Shown here one piece after another: positions 48,829-60,942 of a stretch of DNA of 64,000 nt. Made by a program: the position numbers and the translations under genes. Source of the stretch: Utricularia gibba (Eukaryota; Streptophyta; Magnoliopsida; Lamiales; Lentibulariaceae). Positions within the stretch are counted from its first letter, which is position 1, and each line of letters begins with the position of its first letter. Where the stretch lies: the NCBI GenBank assembly GCA_002189035.1, contig NEEC01000021.1:496001-560000 (forward strand). Reading direction: 5' to 3'. The notes under the pieces are model-generated. The model was not told the DNA's origin and ran no database searches. It worked only from the letters and a program-made list of their open reading frames with translations.

Positions 48829-49469
48829 TCTAACCAAATAGAAAGTAGTCGCCACACTGAAATATTATAAGTGTTTGTATTCGTTTGTTCGATATAACAA
48901 TTCCATCTCTAACTAATCGAAAGTAAAGTTCCTACACCAATGAATGATTGTTTATATTCGTTCGTTCAATATAATAGTCCTAATTCTAACCGGAAGTAGT
49001 CGCCATATTGAAATAGTATGATCTCATGCAGCATACCACAAGGATCCACTTGAAGCAAGGTGTTGCAGTTACATCAGTTGAACAAAAAAGGGGAGGATCA
49101 TTTGCTGCCTACTAATGCTGGCGGTTTCCATTGTTGACATGAGGTTACTGTACAGTAACTTCGATAGGCTTAGAGGCTCGCCGAGGCCAGTTTTTACACA
49201 CTGCACATGGACAGCCGAATCCAGCGACTACATTATATACAAGACAGTCATATGTACAAAAGACACATAGACATCGTTCTGATACACCTTTTGGCTATCC
49301 CATTCATCAGAGGAGTTTCGCCAAATTCTACTGTATACACAAGTTGGATAAATGAAATCCGCGATGAACGAGGTCCTTTCCCACAAGCACATGGCAGACA
49401 ACATCAGGTTATGGCTTTCAAGTGGAACCAACTTCATCTGTGCAGATAATACTAGCAGAGGCTTACCTT
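48829..49469. other. Spacer with a diverged direct repeat
   Basis: Between the GT47 pseudogene and the LCAT4-type gene. AGTAGTCGCCA occurs at about 48845 and 48994, and TATTCGTT-GTTC motifs at about 48878 and 48957, so a short segment has been duplicated. The rest is LCAT4 3' UTR. No gene. Confidence 0.45.
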
Positions 49470-52400
49470 CTATGCACTTGCTGAGATGGAGACAGCATTG
49501 AGTTCGACATGCTTAACGCCATCTTCTTCAGCTGTAAGTGTGAAAGTAGCTGCGACAGCTTCCTCTTGCACAGTTTTATTACCAGCCGCATGAATGGCAA
49601 TTGATCCCGAAAGCTCAACCTCTGATGTGCATTCTTGGTCATCACCGATAAGTTCCCATTCTTCTCTTAGAGTGGTGACTTGGAGGCCACCGGATTTCAG
49701 TGTGTCTATCTCGAAAGCAGTGGGCAGAATCACATAATCGTTGAGTGGATTGTAGAAAGGATCATGATCTGCCTTCAACCAGTGTTTCAGGATTCGGAAT
49801 ACATGCCGATCACAGAGTATTCCCCTGTGATCCCCAGGTACTCCGACCCGTGCTTCCGCACAAAGGCCATCTGCCTGAAAAGTTTATGATGAGCAAGAGA
49901 ATTTAGTACAGAATTACTGCTGTGGTAAGAGTAAAGCAACTTGGGTGTAATGTAAATGAACATACTATTGCAGATTCCACAGGAACGGTTCCATCCCCAT
50001 CCACGTAAATGTATTTCCCCTGTAAGATGACAATTGAAACCTGAGCCAGTTATTTAAAAAAAAAAAAACTGATGATTTAGTGAATATCTCGATCAGTATT
50101 TGATGGTCTGAATGGATTAAGAAAATAATACTGGTGAAGAGGTTCTTCTTCAACGGAGTTTACCTGGAGTGATGGTAATTGTAGTAAATCAGATACAGGA
50201 GCAGCCTCAGTTCCATAGCTGCAAGGAAAATTCCAAGACAGTAAAGTTGCATCACGAAACAGAATATCTAGAAGCGAAGTAATGTCAAAATTAGAATTGA
50301 CTACAAAGAAAACTTTACCAAACAGAGTGAGCTGTCTCGTTACTGGTGCCATAAATGTTGTAGAATTTGATCTCATCTGGAACCACAGCAGAACCAAGTA
50401 CCTTGCAAGTCTCATTGGCCCATTTTAAGATATCCATGTTGAATGGCATGGAAATATCTTCACCACCATACGTGACCTGCAGTGCACATCCACAAGCTGA
50501 TGTTTAGCTGTTAAAAGAATGTGAAAAATTGTAACGTGGCAAGACTCTACAAATACATGATGAGGCCACCAGATAAATTCCAGAAAGAATTCAAGATCTC
50601 GGATCATCTACACTTTAAAAGCCCTTTTGTAATAAGGGAGAAAACAGCTGAAAAGGGCTTTGGATTTACAAGACATCCATAGACAAATAGTGTGCTCATA
50701 AGAATAGAACACACAGCTTGATAACATCCGCATAAATCACAATTGATTTGTTACCATTTTATATTCACAGTTTCCAGTGGTTGCAACTCACCTTGTTCTC
50801 AGAGAGAGCTTCAGCAAAAACCTGTATAGCTTCTGATGGAGGATAGGACTCTAGCAACACGGAGGAGTTCCCATTGGTATCAGATTTCTTTCTCCATATT
50901 TCAAGAAGTGGAATGTGCTCCCACTTAAAATCTAAGCATGCCATCAGCTCATAAATAGATGGGCATTCGATTAGCTGAAATGCACGATTAAACAGCTGTT
51001 ATCTAATGGATGAGAGGTACAGAGACAGAGAGAGACATCTTGCACCAAGAGCCACAGAAAGTGGTGTATTCTTAAGAGTGCAAAAGAAAAACAATGAAAT
51101 TTAGGAACGCCCAATTTAGGAATACCATGGGCTGAGATTGCAAAAAAATATCAAATTTTGCCTAAGGGCATCTATGGACATTTCCAAGAACAAAAAATGA
51201 GGAAAAAGGAATTTGAAGCAGTATCAACTTAGGCCCAAAAGCTAGTTCTCAAGCCAGCGTTGAAATGGAAATTAGTGCCTTCAAATTTATAATTATTTAA
51301 TTACCGACATCTAAAAAATGCTCCAAGGAACATTAAGTCCGATGGAAGCAAACATAAATAGGACGATAAAGAGTTAGTACCAATTGATGCATACTCCACT
51401 TTTTGATGAAGAAATTCTCTTTCCAACCCTCCACGAAAGATGCTCCATTCAGTAAAGTAGAAGTTATATATCCAGGTGCACCTTTTTGAACAAAATAAAG
51501 ATAAAATGTCTTTACGAAAGACCATAAAAAAAGTACAGTGTACGAGTGACAAATCCATACAAAGAGAATGTTTGAACAAGATAACAGTTGTGAAGGTTGT
51601 TTGCAATGGATAAAGACTCATCATTCTTATTATGATCAATATTTTTTTGTACAAAAATAAACCATACGATTAATTAATGTGTCTCATTGAGGGTTAAGAA
51701 TCAAATAATAATCATTACCTTGAAAAGGAGCCGCTATAGCAATCCAGCTATTAACATACTTTTTAAAAACCTGAAAGTCCATTCAATAAAAAGAAAATAT
51801 TAATATTGAACAGTCAAGCCTACTAAAAGTTGATGATGAAAAGTAGACGACTACAAACTCGAAGGGTTTACATCGGTGTGCAGGCTCATGAAACATTTCG
51901 TCAGAAGGCCACCCATTGAATGGGTTATAATGTTTATTTTCCTTCCACCGGAGGCAGCATATATTGTTTCAAGTTTAGATGCTAAACGATCCAGCGTATC
52001 CTGCAACCTGAGAAAAAAATAGATAGACATCTGAGCAAGATTTAGTGAGGTTAAGCGGCACATTCCTATATATACACAATAATTATAAATCTCAATAACA
52101 AGAATCCAAAATCTACCATGGAAAACTACTTCTCTCACATGACAACATCGCAAGCCAATATTTTGAAAACACACCTTATCTGCTGAATACAGGGTTGACT
52201 GAACGAAACTCATCAAATAAACTAGTTTCACATGGGGATGACCGTTACCGATTACTTTGGCGAAAATCATATCCAAACCCAAACAATGTCGTCCCTTCTT
52301 GATAACCCCAATTTAGAAATTCAACTATCATGTCATGGAAATAATATACACAGTCACCACCAAGAGCCTGCGAAATAATCAAGAAAAATAGTCGTGATCC

Positions 52401-53022
52401 AGAAAAACTAAGTGAGGAAGATAAGGAGAATAACTTGAATTGAATAAACTTTAGCATGTATAATGGGGTACATGCAATACTGGGAAAAACAAAATGAGGT
52501 GGCAGTTACAAACAGTCACCATGTCAGGATCTAACTTGTCAATTGCATATAGGCCAAATCTATCCTGCGGAACCTCGACATTGATGTCAGCATCCAAGCT
52601 CACAGTTTTTCCTGTTTAATGAAGGAAATACAATGAATTATATATTTGCCGATAATATCAGCCCTCATGTACTCTCCCGGTAGAAGAGCAAGTGCTTGTT
52701 TTCATAATTTTTTCACAAAATTCCAAGTAAAAGTTACTGGAAATATAGAGTAAGCAGCATAATATGACCGACCTGTGGTAGGATCGTAGCGAGACCAGAG
52801 TTTATCGCGGAACTCGTGATCAGCCCCAAGAATCCGAACCCAAACGCGCTCAGTTTTACCCGTCTTCGTATCAACTGCGTTGAGAATGGAACCGGCAATT
52901 CCAGGCACGAGAAGAACCGGGTTCAGCGTCGGATCGACAACAGCCTTCTCCTGATTTCTCTTCGTGATAAGCTTGATAAGTAACTCCACAGACTTAACTA
53001 CATCCTCCAACAATACCGCCAT
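49470..53022 (-). CDS. LCAT4: Lecithin:cholesterol acyltransferase-like 4 / phospholipase A
   Basis: LCAT-family alpha/beta hydrolase. Arabidopsis At4g19860 (LCAT4, LCAT-PLA) has phospholipase A activity on membrane phospholipids and no transmembrane anchor. Eleven exons on the minus strand join in frame: 53022-52773, 52611-52520, 52367-52249, 52007-51872, 51770-51719, 51481-51381, 50974-50792, 50476-50319, 50218-50164, 50019-49966 and 49874-49470, giving 534 residues. Near the N-terminus is the oxyanion/lid region NPVLLVPGIAGSILNAV. The nucleophile elbow THSMGG has catalytic Ser184. The Asp is in YVDGDGTVP and the His in PGDHRGIL. LFGFGYDFRQSNR is family-specific. All triad residues are present. 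It is divergent from the FKBP16-1 gene with a tRNA gene between. Call is very strong. Confidence 0.96.
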
Positions 53023-53220
53023 ACCCTGCCTATGAGAGTTCCGCTCAACACGTCTCTCTCCGCCTCCGGAGACAACGAGAAGTCAACTAAGTGCTGCGAA
53101 AGAAGAGATTTTCGATTCCCCAAATCAGCACCAACAATCGAAGAGTATTAACACATGAAGTTGCCGTAAGGTTGGCTCTCCGATCCCGATCAAAAACCTC
53201 CACACAGACGGTACCGCCGG

Positions 53221-53245
53221 TTTTTTTTTTTTTTTTTTTTTTTTT
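53221..53245. repeat. T25 homopolymer
   Basis: A run of 25 T in the LCAT4 upstream region (poly-A on its own strand). It is a length-variable tract and a poor place for assembly accuracy. Confidence 0.95.
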
Positions 53246-53377
53246 GTTTTCTTTGGGCCACAGAAATGGTAGCCAATCAATATAAGTTACCAACTAGACA
53301 ACCGCGAGCGCGCAATAAATTCGTGTAATATTCTGTGAATGAGAAATTATTTAATAATTAATTTATCACATTAATGT

Positions 53378-53450
53378 GCCGTCTTAGCTCAGTTGGTAGA
53401 GCGCGTGGCTTTTAACCACGTGGTCGTGGGTTCGAGTCCCACAGACGGCG
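53378..53450 (+). tRNA. trnK-UUU: tRNA-Lys (anticodon UUU)
   Basis: 73-base tRNA. The acceptor stem GCCGTCT pairs with AGACGGC, with discriminator G. The D-arm/A-box is TAGCTCAGTTGG. The anticodon stem-loop is CGTGG-CTTTTAA-CCACG, giving anticodon TTT (Lys). The T-arm/B-box is GGTTCGAGTCC. No intron is present. CCA is not encoded, as usual for a nuclear eukaryotic tRNA. It decodes AAA/AAG lysine codons in the cytosol. Confidence 0.96.
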
Positions 53451-53453
53451 TTG

Positions 53454-53460
53454 TTTTTTT
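53454..53460 (+). terminator. RNA polymerase III terminator of tRNA-Lys
   Basis: T7 run three bases after the mature tRNA 3' end, long enough for efficient Pol III termination. Confidence 0.8.
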
Positions 53461-53553
53461 AATTTTCATTTTTCCAATTTTTTATCCTTCTGAATTATCC
53501 GGAAAAAAAGAATTTGTAAATTCTATGCGGCGCAATTGCAACGCTGGACATCT

Positions 53554-54669
53554 ATGGCGATTGTCGGCCGCGCTCAAAATTTCCTTATCGCCTCAGATTT
53601 CTCCATTCTCCGGCGAACAACGGCCGGCGCTTGCTGTCATGCTGATTCACTCTCCTCACGCTGGCTCTCACTGACAAGACGACGCGCTGTCTCCCTCCTC
53701 ACACTTACCACTTTATTCCCTTACTCTCCGAATCGCGCTCTATCGGAATCACAGCCCCAATTATCATTATCAAAATTCGTAGAGCTTCCCGATTCTGGCG
53801 GTGTCCGTGTTCTGGATCTCCGCGTCAGTGACCACGGCGAGACACCCTCCGACGGGGACACGGTGAGTTAATAATAGAACTCCTTTGGTTGTTTGTTTTC
53901 CTTTTCCATGAGCCTAAGCTTGAATATTTGATCAGGTTGTGATACATTACTATGGACGATTAACCGCAAAGCAAGGATGGCGATTCGATTCAACGTATGA
54001 TCACAGAGATTCAAATGGGGAACCAATTCCCTTCACCTTCATCCTTGGCTCACAAAAGGTAACTAAAACAACGAATTAGGGTTACGTTACCAATCCAACT
54101 AGGATCTATCGCATTCATCCCTGATCAGATGTTTGAATTGATAGTTCAGGTCATATCTGGAATCCAGTCAGCTGTAAGATCAATGAAAGTCGGTGGTATT
54201 CGCAGAATCATCATCCCTCCTTCTCAAGGGTATCAGAGCACCTCTCAAGAGCCACTGCCACCCAATGTCAGTACTTTCCCTTTCTCTCCAATCAATGAAT
54301 TGCCTATTCAGTTTCATGCTTGTGTCACTTGGATCAGAAGAGTCCCTTTTGTGTTATGAATGTTTTATCCGATCATGTACTTTGAAGCAACTCTTTGAAA
54401 CCATATAAAACACAGCATTTTGCAGTGCCTGTGAAGGAAAGAATATAGAAAGTGGAGGGGCGTGAACATTGATTGATAGACACTGCACATGTGATTTGCT
54501 TTCATTGAAGCTTATATTTGGTCTTTGAACTGCGCAGTTTTTTGACCGGCAGAGGCTGTTTACGACCATCTTTAATCCTACACGCTTGGCTAATGGCGAA
54601 GGTTCTACTCTGGGAACTCTTGTGTTTGACATTGAGCTTCTTTCCCTCAGACACCCAACAAAAGACTGA
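53554..54669 (+). CDS. FKBP16-1: FKBP-type peptidyl-prolyl isomerase, FKBP16-1 type, thylakoid lumen
   Basis: Immunophilin-like protein of the chloroplast lumen. Arabidopsis FKBP16-1 (At4g26555) is linked to photosystem stability. Four exons join in frame: 53554-53862, 53936-54058, 54150-54266 and 54538-54669, giving 226 residues. The N-terminus is a bipartite transit peptide with a twin-arginine signal (TRRRAVSLLTL...) before the probable cleavage site near NRALS, so import is probably by the Tat route. The FKBP domain shows KFVELPDSGGVRVLDLRV, VVIHYYGRLTAKQGWRFDST, MKVGGIRRIIIPPSQGY and TLGTLVFDIELLS. The start is the ATG of MAIVGRAQ; an ATG at 53525 is out of frame. The stop is only 67 bases from the stop of the convergent LSH gene. 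Call is strong. Confidence 0.94.
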
Positions 54670-54736
54670 TGCTAAAACATGGGAGATTTGCCTACTTATT
54701 TCTAAAGACAAACAGAGCAGCTTTGCCTTACGATCA

Positions 54737-55378
54737 TCATCTAAACCACTGCACTAAGGAAACTGGTTGTGGGGGAGGGAAAGAAAGCATTGATCCTGCT
54801 GCTGCCGCCGCCGCCGCCGCTGCCGCTTTGAAGGTACGGGTATTATCGTGCATAGGAGGATCCAGCATCTCTTCTTCATCTTCTTCTTCTTCGTCACAGG
54901 CGGCAGTTGCAGCAGCAGGCACCTTCTTACGCTTCTTCTTCTCGTAAGCGATCCCTCTAGCCTTGGCCTGCGATTCTCTAACTTCCCTCAGGTACAGCCT
55001 CACGGCGCGCGTCCCAAACGGGTTCGCCTCCGTCTTCCCGCCGTTCTCCTCATAGGCGGCGCGTAGTCGGCCCACGAGCGCGTCCAGGCTCCCCCACGCC
55101 TGCCTCAACGGACACGGGCACGGGGACGGGGGATGAGGAAAGCCGTAGAACGGGCAGAGCGCAGTGTGCACCCTCGTCTTCCCGAACTGGTCGAGGTGGC
55201 GTAGGAACTCAAGAATGTGCGCGCCGCTGCACCGCGAAAGCTGAAGCGGCGGCTTATGGTTTTTCAGGTAGTGGCCGAAGGTGTTCCAGTCCCTCCGCTT
55301 CTGAGACTCGTAGCGGCTGACCGCCTTCTGTGTCCGGCCCATGTTCTCCGGCACGGCGGCACTCCCACTCCTCCCCAT
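54737..55378 (-). CDS. ALOG-domain transcription regulator (LIGHT-DEPENDENT SHORT HYPOCOTYLS family)
   Basis: Plant-specific ALOG/LSH DNA-binding protein; family members act at organ boundaries and in light-regulated growth. Single exon, 213 residues, typical for LSH genes. The ALOG domain runs from about residue 20 to 150: [38 protein letters not shown], the insert around [37 protein letters not shown] and [21 protein letters not shown] nuclear signal follows (EKKKRKK), then an acidic EEEEDEEE stretch. A run of 10 Ala is encoded by mixed GCN codons. I chose ATG 55378 (MGRSGSAAV) because the 63-base in-frame extension upstream begins at TTG, not ATG. The paralog number within LSH1-10 is not resolved. 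Confidence 0.93.
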   Translation of the reverse strand: MGRSGSAAVPENMGRTQKAVSRYESQKRRDWNTFGHYLKNHKPPLQLSRCSGAHILEFLRHLDQFGKTRVHTALCPFYGFPHPPSPCPCPLRQAWGSLDALVGRLRAAYEENGGKTEANPFGTRAVRLYLREVRESQAKARGIAYEKKKRKKVPAAATAACDEEEEDEEEMLDPPMHDNTRTFKAAAAAAAAAAGSMLSFPPPQPVSLVQWFR

Positions 55379-58278
55379 CCAGAAAGAGTCAACGAAGGAG
55401 GAGGGTGTGGATCCCTGAAACTTTAAGCGCGCAGAGGACAAAGAAGAACGGCAAAAGGACTGAAAACGTCGGTTCGCGATGTCTTATCAAACTTAAATTT
55501 TCTTCGCTGCTGCTGCGTTGCATGCAATTTTGCCGAAGTGTTGTACACGGAAGTGGAATGGAATGACTCGACGGGCAGGGCGCGTCAGAGCGTTTTTCTT
55601 TTTCTTTTTCTTTTTTTTATTAGCACAAAAAATTCCAAAATACGACGCATGGACGTCACTTCGGGCCACCCCTTGACACTGACATCACGCCCCCATTCAT
55701 AAGAGTTGCTATTTCCAGTACATCTCCTTTTCTAAATACAATTCTCTCTTTTTTTTTTAATTTATTATTGGGAGGGTAAAAATGGTAAAACACACTAACT
55801 TTTGTTCTAAAAATAACAATTTTCAATCTACTAGATCAAGTTCATCTCTAAATCTTTCAAATCAGTAGAGAGGTAGAGCTTTTGTAAATACATATTTTGC
55901 CTCATGATTGAGCAATATCTAACTATGCTTTGCATTCCAACTTATTTTGGGTGATACATACTTGAAGATGTATCCAAAGTGCTCCTAAAATATTTAGACT
56001 AACACATTGGATATGAAATGAGGTGACAAATTTAGTTGATGGAAGATGCTCAACATTGTTATCTAATAAGTTGATACTTCCTAGTTTTGCTTTTCTATTG
56101 CATCTTACTTTATTTATAAAGTAGACTTGCATCTATGATTGTTGATCCTTTTTCTTCTAACATGACAATTATTGCCTTTCAAGACAATCATGATGGTGTT
56201 TCATCCACTTGGAATCCATGATCGTGCTTTTATAAAGTCCATCAAGTAAAACCAAAAAATTAATAAAATATATATTTTAGAAAAATTCATTGATAAAACA
56301 TCGAAGGTTGAAAGAATGTTTACAAAATACGCGTTTGTTCCAGACTTTTCATATCTATTGGGGTACATAATGAAGGATAGATATGTCAAATCTTTAACAT
56401 TAATGTAACTTATAGTATAGGAATCAGTGTTGTAAAATGTGGCACATAATAAAATATTATCACAATCCATTGTAATTTTTAGCTCATTTTGTCTTCAATA
56501 GTTTTCTCTAGTAAAACTTTCATTTCACTGTTATGATTTTCACCAATTATAAAGCATATGCATGGCGTATTGATAAATCATCCAATATCGGTCTTTCAAT
56601 ATACAATTTCATTGTAACTTTGGTTATTGGTTTCAGAATCGGGTTATTAAATGTAAAGTTTAGATTGAAGGTCAAGAAACCAAAAAAAATGAAAGAGAAT
56701 GAATTATAGGAACACTTTTTAAATGAAATCTAAAAATCATAGAATGAAGAGGAAGGAGGAAATGATGGATATTGAGGGAAGGAGGGATGAATTAATTTTA
56801 TAACTCTATTCATCTTGAATAAATTTATTTTACAACTCATTCAAATGAATTAACAATGAAATCTTACATAATCTAAGATAATCACTTTAAGATTCATATT
56901 TTACAAAAAAAAACATGTATTTTACTAACGTTTTCTTTATTCGAAATATTTTGTCAATTCATATTTTTTAAATATGTATTTTATCAATCTAATCCTAAAA
57001 AATTGTAATATTTTGTGGAGCCTTCTTGACACAAAAAGACTCAATGAACCATCTCCAAGGTTTGGAAATGGTTCTCGATTGAGACTCTATTACAACTTCA
57101 CACAAAGAGGAGGTAAAACCACTCCCTTTGTTTTCGTGAGAAGAATGAGATGATGCAACAAACAATACAATTAATTTGCTCACTTGTATGTTTTGAAAAA
57201 TAAGGACATTTTTTAACAATGAAATTCTCTCTTAATAAAGTAAAATAAAGATAAATCATAGAATATGTAAACTAATCTTAACTAACAAAATAGTAAAAAC
57301 TTATCATAAACACATAAAAATCGTGATACCTATTATGAAAAATTAAAAATTAATAAATAACTTTTGAACATTTTCAATGATTATTTTGAAATTTTAAATG
57401 AGAATGGAACATATGGACACATTATCTTGACATGAAAAACTTCAAAATAAATCATTTAAAGTGCATGAATAGTTTTCAAACTTTGTTCTAACAAATCTTT
57501 ATAACCCCATCATTCACTCTCTTTTGTTTGCTTCCGATGTGGGATAGAAAATCTACCATATTACATCATGTATTTGACATCAAAAGTTCCTACTGTTTAT
57601 AAAAAATGATACATTTTAATTCCTAATATTTAATTAAAATGATGCCTTAATTTATATTGGTATAATTAATCACCATTGTTTGATATAGCGTACGTACTCG
57701 ATGCCCAATGTTTGATCAAAATTATTTTAATATTTTCTATTTTGGGTAAGAAAGTATTTTATAATCATTGTTTAAATATGATATATAATTAATATTTTTA
57801 TTTAAAAATCGGATATAATTAATTTTTCATTTATTAAAATTGTTCACCACCCGTGCAATATAGCATGGTGATAAGTGGACTAGAGTTGCAATCAGTTGGA
57901 TGGTTCTGGTTTCGATTCGGTTCATAATTTTGAGTTTTTGTATTATTTCGAAATTGGAACCATATGGTTTAGGACCAGTTCGGTATTTATGGAAATGAAA
58001 CACCACAATTCCATACCATTTGCAACCAATAGAATCAATGATTCGAAACCATAGAATAGTTGGTTTCAATTGTATATTAAAAAAATCATCCAACTGTTAT
58101 CTTTTTTTAATATAGACAAATTGAGATACAAAATTAGAATTTCATAATATGAATCAATTTATCCTAATAAAAAAAATAATGATTAATTTTCGTTGATTTT
58201 AAAATAATAAAAACAGGTTATGTATGATTTATCAATTTGGACTATTGAGGCCACTATTCACTCAATTTTTTTCTCATG
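55379..58278. other. LSH promoter and AT-rich spacer
   Basis: 55379-55740 is the likely LSH promoter or leader. The rest is AT-rich with short, unrecognisable open frames (for example 56201-56470 and 57827-58093 on the minus strand). Possible eroded repeats, but nothing I can classify. Confidence 0.45.
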
Positions 58279-59613
58279 TTACACCAGAGCCACGCACAAG
58301 GCAGCAAATAGGAAGAAGCGGAAAGCTCGGGCTCCGGTCGCGGAGGATGTCGACAACTCGACGCGGATGTCATCCACCACCGGGCCGCACAGCGAGCTCA
58401 TGTCATCGCTCCTTGTGTTGTAGTAGATGCTGTAGAAGGCGATGCGTGTCTTCTCTGCTCTCGCCATGAAATTAACGCCGGCGGATTGAAACGTGGAGTT
58501 CGAATCGAGGCTGTAATGGATGTTCCTCGCCTGGTCGCCGGCGAAGGCCATCACTGCTAGAGGCTGCTTGCAGGAATCGGACGCGTGGCCGATGGAGAAA
58601 CTCATCGTGTATGCTTTATTCGGTTGAGTTTTCAGTGTCTGAGAGATGATGCCTTCCTTGCCGGAGAGGAGTTCTACTGCCCGCCGTCCGCCGGGTACCG
58701 TGAAATGACGCGAATCGATGTAGCGAACGGCGCGGTTGGATTCCACTGTCCATCCCGGAAGAGAGGAAGTGGTGAGGTCGAGATTCGTCGGCGGGAGGAG
58801 AACTCCTAGGGATTCGTTTCGCATCAGCCATGGGCCTTCCTCGAAATCTCCGTTCACCACCGCGTTGCCTGCCGAAACCCTAACACATCAGGCCCGTATT
58901 AGATGGATTGGGCGCTTTTACTGCACATACCTTTGGGCTTTGCGGGGAAAAAGAGCTTCTTGATGGCGATGTCGTCGATGATGGGTCCGCAAGAGGGGTC
59001 ATCCTCCATTCCGGGGTTTCTGAAGCGCACCGTGGCGTCCACCGTCGCCGCCGTGAAAGCCCAAGCGTAGGAATCCCAGCCCTGAACACTGTACAGAGTC
59101 TGAAGGTCGATGCTCTGAGCCGCCGGCGGGACGGAGACGCTGAGGGACTCAACCTGCGCGCAGGTACGGGCGGCGGCGAAGGTGACTGAATAAGTCGCGC
59201 CTTTCTCCAGCGTCACCTCCTGCCAGATCTCGGCGTCGTTACCCAGCCGGACGGCGTGGGCGCCTCGTGGAACAATGAGAATCATTCCGCCCTGTTTCTC
59301 GCCGGAACCCACCATCTCCACCGCGCCGTTGGTCCTCCACCCCGGAATCATAGGCGGCTCATCGGGGATCCCCGATTTGGAAGCAAAGCCGCCGGAGGGC
59401 GGAGTCTCGAAGTCCCCATTCATCAGTAAGCCTTCAAAACCACAAACGCATCCACAATTTCAGAAGAAATCGCGGCGAAAAGACGAAACGTGCACTAGAT
59501 TAGATACCATCTTCAACAGGCGGATAAGTAGTGGAAGCAGCAGAAGCGCAGAACGGCAAGAGGATGATGAAAAGCGACGGCGGCGCCCATCTGCATTTAG
59601 CGGCGGCAGCCAT
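58279..59613 (-). CDS. DUF642 cell-wall protein, GPI-anchored type
   Basis: Secreted plant-specific DUF642 protein. Family members are cell-wall proteins, and some bind pectin or affect pectin methylesterase activity. Three exons on the minus strand join in frame: 59613-59508, 59431-58931 and 58868-58279, giving 398 residues. A signal peptide opens the protein (PPSLFIILLPFCASAAS). Two galactose-binding-like domains follow. The first starts LLMNGDFETPP, with IIDDIAI at its end. The second starts NAVVNGDFEEGPW and ends SLCGPVVDDIRVE. The C-terminus has a small-residue region (STSSATGA) then a hydrophobic tail RFFLFAALCVALV, a GPI-attachment signal. The exon junction between domains fits a duplicated-domain origin. 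Most similar by layout to the At1g29980/At2g34510 type, from memory. Confidence 0.92.
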
Positions 59614-60942
59614 GAATACGCAGGAGTACCAGAGGGGAGGGAAAATGAGCATTTCTGCGTAGTTCTCTGAAATGGTTCTAAGTAGAAAGGCCACAGACGC
59701 GGAACCCTGGAGTGCGTGACACTCGACTTATCCCTATCGACTTAATTGGGGACAATTACTGGGGTATGTTTTGCTTTCTCTTTTTTTGAAAAAAATATTT
59801 TTTGAAAAAATCATTTCTTGAAAATAAAAACCGTATTTAAATTATGTGTTTTTTTAGAAAGCTTTATTAAAAATATATGTACTTAATAAATGTAATTCTA
59901 AATAAGTAAATAAATAACTTTTTGTTTGACATGAAAATAAGGAAATAAAAATGTGTTGGTCGGTGAAAAAATGGGTTATTACATAGCATAAACAAATAGG
60001 TAGGTGACATATTATGAAATTAGATTTGTTCGTGTTTTTGGTTGATAGGATTATATGGATTTAAAAGTAAGATTATAAATTATAATATATTTATTTGATT
60101 GGTTTAAATAAATTCAGAATTATATGATTTTTTTAATTCCATGTATATGGATTTATTTAAAATTACATACTCTTCTTACTTTGATTAAAACTATTTAATC
60201 TAATTTTTAATCTTTTTAATCTCAATAATTAAACACTACCAAATAAAAATTAATTTCACTATATTATTTTATTTAAATCCAAAAAAATTAAACTCATTTT
60301 ATTCTATTCACATCAACCACACAACACCTAATAGTGAGTTTTGTCATGTCTTTAGCAACTATATTCTCATAATATTTTTTCGTTTATTTATAAAACCTTC
60401 ATGAAATCACTTCATTCCAAAAAAAAAAATCCTTCTAATTTTATACATATACCATCACAACATTATTATCTTGGAAGATTTCTTATTAATATCTTGGATG
60501 TCAATTTGGTTAATGGTAAACAATAAAACTCACAAAGTGTTTTGTTTTAAACTCATTAAACTATTTAAAGCATAATTCTATATAATTAAATCTAACATAA
60601 TTAATTTTATATACTAAATATATTTTAAATTTAAATTCATAAACTGCATTTTATTTAGAAGCTCATAACTTAAATTTGAAAGAAATTATCTCCTTCACTA
60701 CAAAATGTGAATATTTGGTGATGAGTAGATAATTTGTGATTTATAGAAATAATAGAATGACATAAAATTTGGGGTTTTTGATATTATGATGTGCACTACT
60801 ACTAGTATTTTTGGGCAAATGATAGAGCAGCATTCCATTTTGAGTATGTACTTAGGAGCAGCATTCTTCCACGGCATTAATTCATTTCTGAAGTGATTAT
60901 AAAACAGAGCATTTGGGGCGGGTCTTCGGTTCGGTTAGCGGG
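59614..60942. other. DUF642 promoter and AT-rich spacer
   Basis: The part next to 59614 is the DUF642 promoter or leader. The rest is AT-rich. The end holds the PsaK 3' UTR. No supported gene. Confidence 0.5.

Noticed and set aside
58908-59189. Plus-strand ORF opposite the DUF642 gene
   Set aside because: Shadow of GC-rich coding sequence; the minus-strand gene explains the region.
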